Shown piece after piece: positions 1-6,150 of a stretch of DNA of 43,107 nucleotides. The stretch spans positions 1 through 43,107 of the forward strand of contig CAKTFD010000003.1 in NCBI GenBank assembly GCA_934553285.1. The letters are read 5' to 3'. A program made the translations under genes and the position numbers. Under the pieces are notes generated by a model. It had not been told where the DNA came from, did no database searches, and worked only from the letters and a program-made list of their open reading frames with translations. Every line of letters starts with the position of its first letter. Position 1 is the first letter of the stretch. Source of the DNA: an uncultured Faecalibacterium sp. (GTDB lineage: Bacteria > Bacillota > Clostridia > Oscillospirales > Ruminococcaceae).

Positions 1-185
1 CGAAAATACACCGTAAAATTTCTATCCACGCCCTCCGCGAGGAGGGCGACCGGATCCGGCCGCGAGGTAGAAGCGGAGCCGGACAATTTCTATCCACGCC
101 CTCCGCGAGGAGGGCGACGGCACTTGATTCTTCTTTTTTGCCATGGTATACTATTTCTATCCACGCCCTCCGCGAGGAGGGCGAC
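1..185 (-). CRISPR. Type I-C CRISPR array, leader-proximal end (three repeats visible)
   Basis: Three identical 33-nt repeats lie at 18-50, 86-118 and 153-185, separated by spacers of 35 nt (51-85) and 34 nt (119-152). Bases 1-17 are part of a third spacer, so the array continues out of the window. Read on the minus strand the repeat begins GTCG, forms a 7-bp stem (GCCCTCC/GGAGGGC) around a TCGC loop and ends GTGGATAGAAAT, the end typical of type I-C repeats cut by Cas5. Transcription is therefore leftward, as for the cas genes, and 153-185 is the leader-proximal repeat. I saw no match of either spacer elsewhere in the window. Confidence 0.98.
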
Positions 186-365
186 GGCAAAAGCAGAGAA
201 AAAATCTTCTGCTTTTGTTTTATTATATATCTTTTTGCACAAATTGAAAAGAGCCTTTGGAAAAAACGCAGACGGAACAGCACCGTTGCTTATAGATTCG
301 TTTGCTTTTTCGGTGCGAAGCGTTCCGGGAAATACTGTGTGCTTGTGGTTCGCACAGTGCAGGGA
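186..365 (-). promoter_or_regulatory. CRISPR leader with array promoter
   Basis: This is the AT-rich gap between the cas2 stop and the first repeat. On the minus strand TTTTCA (250-245), 17 bp and TATAAT (227-222) form a promoter about 35 nt upstream of the first repeat. A perfect 10-bp inverted repeat (188-197 with 208-217, CAAAAGCAGA/TCTGCTTTTG) sits directly against the first repeat, where spacer-integration machinery would act. Confidence 0.75.
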
Positions 366-656
366 TCAGAAGATCAATACACTATCCTGCGCAAAATTCG
401 GGTGCAGACCAACGTGATCCACCTTGGTCTGGTAGTTGTTGCCAAGTTGGTAGAACCGCAGGCTATCCAGTGCCGGGTCGATCAGAGCAGTCAGCTCTGC
501 TTTGAGCATAGCGTATTGTGCGGCGTTTAACAGACACTCAAATACAGAGTTTTGTACTCGCTGACCGTGATCGACACACTTTTTGGCTACTTTGCGCAGA
601 CGTTTGCGCCCAGCAGGGGTCTCGGTGTTCACATCGTAAGTGATGAGTACCAGCAT
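366..656 (-). CDS. cas2: CRISPR-associated endonuclease Cas2 (type I-C)
   Basis: The product is a 96-residue Cas2, the dimeric core of the Cas1-Cas2 spacer integrase. It opens with the beta strand MLVLITYDVNTET that carries the conserved Asp8, followed by GRKRLRKVAKKC, as in type I-C Cas2 proteins. The frame is open further upstream, but the Met at 656 gives the family length and follows a GAGGT ribosome binding site. It is the last gene of the cas operon, 10 nt after cas1, and is followed by the leader and array. The assignment is secure. Confidence 0.96.
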   Translation of the reverse strand: MLVLITYDVNTETPAGRKRLRKVAKKCVDHGQRVQNSVFECLLNAAQYAMLKAELTALIDPALDSLRFYQLGNNYQTKVDHVGLHPNFAQDSVLIF

Positions 657-666
657 AAACCATACC

Positions 667-1698
667 TCACTTCCAGAAAAACGGGGGATACACATCCAGA
701 TCGCCACGGAGAGTACGCGCCAGCAAAAGCGCTTGTACGTAGGGCACCAGTCCCCAGCAGATCTTTTCCTTTAAAAACGGATGGGTAATGACTTCACGTT
801 TTTTCAGCTGCCAGGCACTCAGAAAAACGCGCCGCCCCTCGTCTGTCAGGAAAACGGCACCATTTTCCTGTTTTTCAAAGTGTTTGGCATTCAGCACTTT
901 CTGGTTGATACAGGATAGCACAAATCTGTCAGCACAGACAGCGCGCAGTTCTTCCATCAGATCCAACGCCAGACTGCGCCGTCCGGGACGCGCACGATGC
1001 AGAAAGCCCACATAGGGGTCCAGGCCGACACCTTCCAGCGCAGAAGCACAGTCGCTGGCCAGCAGGGAATAGGCAAAGGATAGCAGCGCATTCACATTGT
1101 CCAACGGCGGTCTGCGGCTGCGGGAGGCAAATATAAACGCATCCTTCTGCTGCAGGATCAGCGCATTGAACGGGTCAAAGTACCGCTGTGCAGCTTCGCC
1201 TTCCAGGCCGCGCAGCTGTTCCAGATCCTCACAACTCTCTACCAAGGGCAGGGCAGCAGCCAGCTGTGTGCTGATCTGCTTGAGCTGTTCTACGGGTACC
1301 CGCTGGGGATGGTCTCTGGTGGCGCGTTCCAGCACCCAGCGGGCATTGTAGATCTTACCCAAAATAAAACTGCGGGCGTAGGTGCAGCTGAGCGCTTCGT
1401 TGGCGGCAATGGCATACTGCGTTTGCCGCAACAGTACATTGCCGCGTTCTTCCCCTACAGTGCGCGCTAAAAAGCGTCCCCGTGGGGTAAAAAAGCACAG
1501 GTCGATCCCCATACGGCTGCATTTTCCCATCAGAGCGGGGCTGGCACCACTGTAACTGAAACAGAGGATGCCTTCCAGCGTATGCAGCGGTATGCGGCCA
1601 ACCTCTGTTTTCTCCCGGTTGACCACTACGTTTTCACCGTCCAATGAGAGATAAGCGTCCTCACTCAGCACAAACAACGTGTTCAGGAATTGTCGCAT
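667..1698 (-). CDS. cas1: CRISPR-associated integrase Cas1 (type I-C)
   Basis: The 343-residue Cas1 catalyses spacer integration together with Cas2. The N-terminal beta domain (MRQFLNTLFVLSEDAYLSLD) is followed by the helical catalytic domain. The expected metal ligands are visible: Glu166 in GLEGEAAQRYF, His234 in VGFLHRARPG, and Asp246/Glu249 in ALDLMEELR. The start at 1698 follows GGAGGTGACACC; the frame upstream of it overlaps cas4 and lacks family similarity. It overlaps the cas4 3' end by 16 nt, which suggests translational coupling. Confidence 0.97.
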   Translation of the reverse strand: MRQFLNTLFVLSEDAYLSLDGENVVVNREKTEVGRIPLHTLEGILCFSYSGASPALMGKCSRMGIDLCFFTPRGRFLARTVGEERGNVLLRQTQYAIAANEALSCTYARSFILGKIYNARWVLERATRDHPQRVPVEQLKQISTQLAAALPLVESCEDLEQLRGLEGEAAQRYFDPFNALILQQKDAFIFASRSRRPPLDNVNALLSFAYSLLASDCASALEGVGLDPYVGFLHRARPGRRSLALDLMEELRAVCADRFVLSCINQKVLNAKHFEKQENGAVFLTDEGRRVFLSAWQLKKREVITHPFLKEKICWGLVPYVQALLLARTLRGDLDVYPPFFWK

Positions 1699-2372
1699 GG
1701 TGTCACCTCCGCAGATGCAGTTTCGTCCAGGTGATGCCGCAGATAGGCTTTGGCATCGGCTTTCTGGCAGAGCACCGGAAGGCAAAGTTCTTTCAGGGAG
1801 CAGGCATTGCAGTGCTTGCCGGGTTTTACTTTTGGCGTGTAGCCGCGGGCAAAATACTGGTTCATTTCATCGGCCATGCGCTGGGCAGTGCTGCGCAGAT
1901 CCTCGGTAAAAGGTACGGTCTCCCGCCGTTTTGTCTCACAGTAGTACAACGCCCCTTCCGGGATGCTGCACACCAGCATTTCCTCAAGCGCCATGGCCTG
2001 CGCGCACAGCTGCAGCCGGTCGGCATCTGTTTCTTTGGCATGTCCGTGCTTGTACTCCACCGGATAGGGCTGCCAAAGCCCGGGCGTGTTCTGCAGCGGG
2101 ATGCCTGTTTCACTCGCCCGGAATTCTACTACATCGCAGTTGCCGGCCATCCGCAGCCGATGACTGATGACCCGCATTCCCCGGGTGATCAGCAGGTTAC
2201 CACGCCGCTCGCTGCCTGTGTCATCGTGGCAGCGGGCGTGGTCCAGATGCCCTTCGGTGGTGCGCAGATTTTCAGCCCACTGCTGTTCCAGGTAGGCCAG
2301 CGCCCATTGGCGGCGGCAGAACGCAAAATGCTGGATGCCAGACATCTGCAGGTAGTCGTCCGGCGCGTCCAT
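1683..2372 (-). CDS. cas4: CRISPR-associated exonuclease Cas4
   Basis: Cas4 is an iron-sulfur RecB-like nuclease that trims prespacers and selects those with a PAM. The 229-residue product has Cys19 (FAFCRRQW) and a C-terminal CNACSLKELC (Cys188, Cys191, Cys197), the four ligands of the 4Fe-4S cluster. RecB-type nuclease residues are visible at Asp80, Glu106 and Lys108 (VEYKHG), with QLCAQAMALEEM as the QhxxY-like segment. It starts with a 1-nt overlap of the cas7 stop and precedes cas1, the usual type I-C order. Confidence 0.95.
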   Translation of the reverse strand: MDAPDDYLQMSGIQHFAFCRRQWALAYLEQQWAENLRTTEGHLDHARCHDDTGSERRGNLLITRGMRVISHRLRMAGNCDVVEFRASETGIPLQNTPGLWQPYPVEYKHGHAKETDADRLQLCAQAMALEEMLVCSIPEGALYYCETKRRETVPFTEDLRSTAQRMADEMNQYFARGYTPKVKPGKHCNACSLKELCLPVLCQKADAKAYLRHHLDETASAEVTPCDNS

Positions 2373-3271
2373 CAGTTGAACCTTTCGCAGGTAACGCCTT
2401 CGGGCAGGCTGTCGGCAACCGTAACGGTGTAGTCCTGATAGCGGCGGGGCGCAATGACCTCGGCCTTATGGGTTACGGTAACGGCATCAAACAGCTTGTA
2501 GGCGGGCGCATTACCCAGCTCAGAATCGTGCTTGAACACGATAAGCTCCCGCACAGCCATTTTGCCGCGGGCGGCGCTGTGGTCGTTCTCAAACATGTTC
2601 AGGATGGCCTGCCACAGCAGCTGCAGGTCTTCTTCCGAGAATCCTGTGGTCTTGCGGGCAAGATTGGCCGAAACGTAGCCCTCGGCGCGGTAAAGGGCGT
2701 AGGGTACGATGTGCTTGTTGCCCATTTCGCTGTTCTTTTTTTCAGCATCTGCCTCAGTGGTAATGGCTACGCGGGTGATGGTGACCTCCTGCGGTACGAT
2801 AGGGTCAATGGAGCGGGCGAAACTCAGCTGTACCGGCCCGCGCACCTGACCACAGTTCAAAGCGCCTTTCACAAAGGTGGTCATAACGGCACCAAAGGTG
2901 CGGATATCGTAGAAATGCTCACACATATAATCGCGCAGCTTGCGGTCGATATCCGGGTCGCTTTTCTTGGCTTTTTTCAGGTCGTCTTTGGGGGTCAGGC
3001 CGTTGCGCTCCAGCGCCTCGGCATCGCTGCGGTTCAGGGGAACACCTTCCTTGACATAGATGCGGTAGTTGTCAGCATCGGGGGCATCCTCTTTCAGCGT
3101 TTCCACATAGTTGCGGATCTTACGTTTCAGGCAGACATCGGTCACCAGGCCATAGCCGGTCTCGGGGTCGATGCGGGGCATATTGCCGGCATCCGGGTCA
3201 CCGTTGGGATTGCCGTTCTCCACATCGAACAGAATAACAAAATCGTAGCGGTTCTTGATAGGTGCAGACAT
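2372..3271 (-). CDS. cas7c: Type I-C Cascade backbone protein Cas7 (Csd2)
   Basis: The 299-residue Cas7 forms the helical backbone that coats the crRNA spacer. The N-terminus (RYDFVILFDVENGNPNGDPD) and the LVTDVCLKRKIRNYV segment are characteristic of the Csd2/Csh2 family; the central region has AVMTTFVKGALNCGQVRGPVQ. It begins only 3 nt after the cas8c stop, with an upstream GAGGAATAAAAT-type ribosome binding site, and its stop overlaps the cas4 start, so the genes are probably co-translated. There is no sign of truncation. Confidence 0.96.
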   Translation of the reverse strand: MSAPIKNRYDFVILFDVENGNPNGDPDAGNMPRIDPETGYGLVTDVCLKRKIRNYVETLKEDAPDADNYRIYVKEGVPLNRSDAEALERNGLTPKDDLKKAKKSDPDIDRKLRDYMCEHFYDIRTFGAVMTTFVKGALNCGQVRGPVQLSFARSIDPIVPQEVTITRVAITTEADAEKKNSEMGNKHIVPYALYRAEGYVSANLARKTTGFSEEDLQLLWQAILNMFENDHSAARGKMAVRELIVFKHDSELGNAPAYKLFDAVTVTHKAEVIAPRRYQDYTVTVADSLPEGVTCERFN

Positions 3272-3274
3272 ATT

Positions 3275-3637
3275 TTATTCCTCCTCGTTCTTTTTGGCGT
3301 AACGTTTCTGGGTCTGGTGATAGTAGCCTATTTCAAACCTGCCTTGATCCTGCAGGCCAAGCCGGGCGGGGAAACCGCTTTCCGGCAGCTGTGCCATCAG
3401 TTCGGTAATCTGCTTGTCATAGTAGATGGCAGTGGCAGTATTCAACTTTTGCAGATGCTTTTGTGCCAGCCGGATCAGGGTGGGGAAAGCCGTAAGCGGG
3501 GTAGCGCAGGCGGCATTGAAATACCGGTCCTTGATGGTGGTGTTGATGCCGGGGTTTGCAGCTTTCTGCACGGCTTCCAGCACCGAGAAAAGCCGCCCCA
3601 GAATATAGGGGACATTGGTGGTTTCATTCAGGCTCAC
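3275..3637 (-). CDS. cas11c: Internal small subunit Cas11c, translated from within cas8c
   Basis: Type I-C systems are known to make a small subunit of about 120 residues from an internal start in cas8c. Here a full Shine-Dalgarno sequence, AAGGAGG (3652-3646), stands 8 nt before an in-frame GTG at 3637, inside the codons for LNKEVFTVSLN. Starting there gives 120 residues (VSLNETTNVPYILGRLF...), helical and ending YAKKNEEE, the expected size. The start site is read from the sequence; its use is inferred from the family. Confidence 0.82.
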   Translation of the reverse strand: MSLNETTNVPYILGRLFSVLEAVQKAANPGINTTIKDRYFNAACATPLTAFPTLIRLAQKHLQKLNTATAIYYDKQITELMAQLPESGFPARLGLQDQGRFEIGYYHQTQKRYAKKNEEE

Positions 3638-5041
3638 GGTAAAGACCTCCTTGTTTAGTTCGGTAGGGTAATTGCGCAGATAATATGCTTTAATAACAGC
3701 GGCCCGGCCGCGGGTCACAGCCTGTTCCGCACGGATGCGCATGGTCACGCCATTGAGCAGCGTGGCAGGATAGTGCCCGCCGGTAAGCACAGCGCGCAGC
3801 AGATCGCCAGCCAGCTGCGGCGAGGGCTTGGCCGTCTGCCCGGGTACAGCGCGGGTAGTTTCGTTCACCACCGCCCAGATGGGCAGTGTCCGGAACTTTT
3901 CTTTCTCGGAACAGATGATCTCCATTTCAGCGGCATGTTTTTGCAGGTTTTCAGCAAAGCGGCCAAAGGTATCCCGCAAGAAGAACCGTACCGACAGGCG
4001 GGATGCATTGGGGGCCAGTCCCAGCAGATAAAAGTGCTGGTCCGGGGAGAGGTCTTCACCCAGAAACGGCACGGTCTGCCCGGCGGCCAGCTGCTCCAGT
4101 GCGGCGCGCAGATCGTTTTCCTGGATGCCAGAGGTTTCGTCTGCACCAAACAGGAACATGCTCATGGCATCCTGATAGACAGGTTTTGCATTTTCCGCCC
4201 AGCAAAGGATCGTGGTATCGCCCACGCGCTTGCAGTGCTCGCGGTCAGAAACAAGCCGGTTCAGCGCCGTGGTATAGGCAAAGGCAGCATATTCGCTCAT
4301 GGGGGCGTTTTCGCCCTGTTCATGTCCATAGGAGCAGAATGCCGGAGCATTGAAGGATACCAGCGCCGCACCGGAACTCTGTGCGCCCTGAACGCCCATA
4401 ATGGAGGGGTGCACCAGAGCTGCGGGTGCCAGTTTGCCGGTGATCAGACATTGTACTGTGTCCGAGCCGGTGGAGCGGGCATTGTAGTGTGCCTGCCAGG
4501 CGTTTTGAATAGCAGGGTCATCGTTGACAAAACTGTGGCTGTGGTCTGCTGCTTCGTATCCAAAGATCAGATTAGCGCTGCCGGTGATCTCTTTCCATAA
4601 GGGAGCCAGCAGAGGATGGACGGCAGCCTGCGCCGGAGACCAGCTGTCAAAGTAAGCCAGGATCGCCCGGGCGGCAGGGCTGTCTACACCGTCCAATAGC
4701 TTGTGATGCAGTGCGGCGCAGGCATCAAAGCACTGCTTGGCACGCTCCGGCTTGCCTTTTTCGTCTGCACCCAGCAGATAAGAGGAATTATCGCACAGAA
4801 AGTTTGCAGCTACACCGGCCGTGCGCTTAACATGGGCAGGCACCCGAATCACGCGCGGTGCGAGAACAGTTTTTTTGCCCACGGCCTTTTCGGTGAGAAG
4901 GGGAGTAATGCTGAGCAGCTGCCCGGCATCATTCAGGCGCAGTTCGTAGCTTACCTTAAAGCTGTCGTCCCAGCCGGGGGCAGAGAGCACACCCTGCCGT
5001 ACAAGCTGCTCGTAGTAGGCGGTCAATGCCTGCAAGATCAT
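3275..5041 (-). CDS. cas8c: Type I-C Cascade large subunit Cas8c (Csd1)
   Basis: The 588-residue Cas8c/Csd1 is the large subunit that recognises the PAM. The opening MILQALTAYYEQLVRQG and the central AFCSYGHEQGENAP and FLLGLAPNASRLSVRFF-like segments are family hallmarks. The start overlaps the cas5c stop by 4 nt (ATGA). The last 120 codons can be translated separately as a small subunit (see the entry at 3275-3637). The length is close to the family norm and the frame is intact. Confidence 0.95.
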   Translation of the reverse strand: MILQALTAYYEQLVRQGVLSAPGWDDSFKVSYELRLNDAGQLLSITPLLTEKAVGKKTVLAPRVIRVPAHVKRTAGVAANFLCDNSSYLLGADEKGKPERAKQCFDACAALHHKLLDGVDSPAARAILAYFDSWSPAQAAVHPLLAPLWKEITGSANLIFGYEAADHSHSFVNDDPAIQNAWQAHYNARSTGSDTVQCLITGKLAPAALVHPSIMGVQGAQSSGAALVSFNAPAFCSYGHEQGENAPMSEYAAFAYTTALNRLVSDREHCKRVGDTTILCWAENAKPVYQDAMSMFLFGADETSGIQENDLRAALEQLAAGQTVPFLGEDLSPDQHFYLLGLAPNASRLSVRFFLRDTFGRFAENLQKHAAEMEIICSEKEKFRTLPIWAVVNETTRAVPGQTAKPSPQLAGDLLRAVLTGGHYPATLLNGVTMRIRAEQAVTRGRAAVIKAYYLRNYPTELNKEVFTVSLNETTNVPYILGRLFSVLEAVQKAANPGINTTIKDRYFNAACATPLTAFPTLIRLAQKHLQKLNTATAIYYDKQITELMAQLPESGFPARLGLQDQGRFEIGYYHQTQKRYAKKNEEE

Positions 5042-5688
5042 GTGAACACCTCCACATCCCGGCAGTCCAGCACACCGTCCACCAGCTTTGCCCGGAAGAA
5101 CTGGGAGCGGATGTTTGCGGTATCTGAGTAATCCAGATCATACAGCATAAAGCCAAGATCCTGCGTAACGGGCCGTGCGGGAATGTCTTCGGCACGCCCG
5201 GGCCATTCCCGGAAATTGGCAGGAAATTCTCTGCAGCCAAAGCAGGGCTGATGATAGCACTGCCCCTTGCCAAGCCGCCGCCGCAAAATATCCTGAAACT
5301 TGCCGGGATTGTCGCCGGGAGCAGCCTTTTCGGTCATGGTAAAGTGACATTCGATCACATAGTGCACATCCTGCAGCACCAGCGCTGCCCGCTGCTGGAT
5401 ATCCTCGGCGGTGCACAGCATCGGCACTTCGCCGCTTTTGGCGGCGCTGAGCGCTGTCGATGCCAGCAGGGTAGACTTGACCTCGTTGCGCCGGATGTTG
5501 GCAAAACGGATCGGGTTGAGCAGATAGATGCGGTCGATATGGTACTTCATGCCCGGATGCCAATAGATCGCCTCTACCAGCCCGCGTGCCGCCGAGGGGG
5601 TCATGATATCGTAGGTAACACGCTCGGTCTTCATCTCAGGCCTTGAGAAGCAGGCGTAGTCACCCCAGACTTCGATCAACATAGACAT
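5038..5688 (-). CDS. cas5c: Type I-C crRNA-processing endonuclease Cas5c (Cas5d)
   Basis: In type I-C, Cas5 replaces Cas6: it cuts the repeat RNA at the base of its stem and stays bound to the 5' handle. The product (216 residues) begins MSMLIEVWGDYACFSRPEM, followed by YDIMTPSAARGLVEAIYWHPG, both signatures of the family. A GTG at 5697 would add three residues, but the perfect AAAGGAGGTGG (5704-5694) is correctly placed for the ATG at 5688. It is the first gene of the cas5-cas8-cas7-cas4-cas1-cas2 operon and presumably processes both the array transcript and the repeat-like RNA at 5977. Confidence 0.95.
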   Translation of the reverse strand: MSMLIEVWGDYACFSRPEMKTERVTYDIMTPSAARGLVEAIYWHPGMKYHIDRIYLLNPIRFANIRRNEVKSTLLASTALSAAKSGEVPMLCTAEDIQQRAALVLQDVHYVIECHFTMTEKAAPGDNPGKFQDILRRRLGKGQCYHQPCFGCREFPANFREWPGRAEDIPARPVTQDLGFMLYDLDYSDTANIRSQFFRAKLVDGVLDCRDVEVFT

Positions 5689-5747
5689 GAACACCACCTC
5701 CTTTCAGAACGTGCTCGAATCTTTAGGCGAAGCGAAATTTTGCCCAT
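5676..5747 (-). CDS. Possible 23-codon leader peptide overlapping cas5c
   Basis: On the minus strand an ATG at 5747 follows a strong AGAGGTGATC ribosome binding site and opens a 23-codon frame (MGKISLRLKIRARSERRWCS, then CLC). It is rich in Arg/Lys and runs over the cas5c ribosome binding site and 13 nt into cas5c. I do not recognise the peptide. The placement suggests either translational coupling of cas5c to the leader or a chance frame. The ribosome binding site is as good as those of the real genes nearby, which is the main argument for translation. Confidence 0.45.
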   Translation of the reverse strand: MGKISLRLKIRARSERRWCSCLC

Positions 5748-5771
5748 AAAGATCACCTCTCTTGATGCAAA

Positions 5772-5808
5772 TTCAGTTATAGGAATTTAGAAGTATAAAG
5801 GATTCTGG
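5772..5808 (+). promoter_or_regulatory. Protospacer-like target of the repeat-like RNA, with TTC PAM
   Basis: TTC at 5772-5774 is the type I-C PAM. The next bases (5775 onward) match the spacer-like part of the RNA encoded at 6010 onward in 18 of the first 22 positions; the mismatches are at positions 6, 7, 13 and 18. Positions 6 and 18 are among those flipped out, and so unread, in type I Cascade complexes. Beyond position 22 pairing is poor (4 of 12). The target covers a TATACT and the presumed start region of the cas5c operon, so bound Cascade would block transcription. Confidence 0.85.
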
Positions 5809-5883
5809 GACTATAACAGCACAAAAAATTGTCAATTCAAGAGGAAACTTGCATTTTATCGCAATTTTCAAAAATAGTGCCAA
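5792..5883 (-). promoter_or_regulatory. Promoter region of the cas5c-cas2 operon
   Basis: Several minus-strand promoter options lie here. TTGGCA (5883-5878), 17 bp and GATAAA (5860-5855) form one. A second set is TTGAAT (5840-5835), 18 bp and TTATAG (5816-5811), with a TTGACA at 5835-5830 that would be spaced 14 bp from TATAGT. A TATACT also lies at 5797-5792. Either start site would give a leader mRNA that crosses the guide-RNA target at 5775-5808. I cannot decide between them from sequence alone. Confidence 0.6.
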
Positions 5884-5962
5884 TCAAAACGGCATCTTTG
5901 CGATATGCAGTTTGCGGATGTTGCTTGTGCATTAAAAACGCAAACTGCTATAGCGTTTTTTT
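5856..5962 (+). repeat. Structured intergenic element, copy A (upstream of cas5c)
   Basis: This element shares with the one at 16136-16238 (opposite strand) the order: TTATCGCAA; TAGTGC; the 13-mer TTTGCGATATGCA (5897-5909); a 10-bp stem; a 22-nt loop with 17 identical positions, including GTTGC and GCATTAAAAA; then TGCTATA and a T run. The stem here is GCAGTTTGCG (5907-5916) with CGCAAACTGC (5939-5948). Inner stem bases differ from the other copy at five positions and every change is compensated. The minus-strand promoter of cas5c overlaps its left end. Confidence 0.75.
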
Positions 5963-5970
5963 CGTATACT
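5925..5970 (+). promoter_or_regulatory. Candidate promoter of the repeat-like RNA
   Basis: TATACT at 5965-5970 ends 6 nt before the first base of the repeat-like unit at 5977, which would place the start site on it, but no good -35 lies 17 bp upstream. An alternative is TTGTGC (5925-5930), 18 bp and TATAGC (5949-5954) preceded by TGC, which would start near 5961. Confidence 0.5.
5934..5960. terminator. Bidirectional terminator-like hairpin, alternative to the 5907-5948 stem
   Basis: AAAAACGC (5934-5941) pairs with GCGTTTTT (5953-5960) around an 11-nt loop, giving A and T tracts on both strands. It would end cas3 transcripts arriving on the minus strand. It cannot form together with the longer hairpin 5907-5916/5939-5948, because both use CGC at 5939-5941. 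Confidence 0.55.
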
Positions 5971-5976
5971 GATGCT

Positions 5977-6079
5977 GTCGTCCGATAAAAATCGGATGTG
6001 GATAGAAATAGTTACTGGAATGTAGACGTATGGCGGGAAACGGCAGAGCGACAGATGCTTTGCCGTTTCTCCTTTTTCT
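5977..6079 (+). ncRNA. CreR-like Cas-regulating guide RNA (repeat-like unit, spacer-like segment, terminator)
   Basis: Bases 5977-6009 form a repeat-like unit of exactly the array repeat length, 33 nt. Its first 4 (GTCG) and last 12 bases (GTGGATAGAAAT) are identical to the array repeat. The 17 bases between them differ at 13 positions yet form the same structure: a 6-bp stem (TCCGAT/ATCGGA) around a 4-nt AAAA loop, in the same register. A spacer-like segment of about 28 unpaired nt follows (6010-6037) and then an intrinsic terminator. The spacer-like segment matches the cas5c promoter region beside a TTC PAM. Known CreR RNAs in other CRISPR types have this repeat, partial-match spacer and terminator layout and guide autorepression. 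It is divergent from the cas5c operon and convergent with cas3. The function is inferred. Confidence 0.85.
6038..6079 (+). terminator. Intrinsic terminator of the guide-like RNA
   Basis: AAACGGCAGAGC (6038-6049) pairs with GCTTTGCCGTTT (6057-6068), a 12-bp stem with one G-U pair around a 7-nt loop, followed by CTCCTTTTTCT. The T tract lies only on the plus-strand side, so it ends plus-strand transcripts and not those of cas3. Confidence 0.85.
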
Positions 6080-6150
6080 ATATTTTATAGTATGGCTGGT
6101 ACAATAAAAAGGATTTCTGCACTCTTTTTCTTGGCTTTTTTCGGTTTTTG

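Noticed and set aside
51..85. Spacer with the palindrome CGGATCCG as a possible self-targeting or mobile-element end
   Set aside because: No matching sequence elsewhere in the window; an 8-bp palindrome in a spacer is unremarkable.
5977..6009. The repeat-like unit as a plain remnant of a decayed or inverted array
   Set aside because: Exact length, compensated stem changes, a PAM-adjacent match to the cas promoter and a dedicated terminator are not expected of a remnant.
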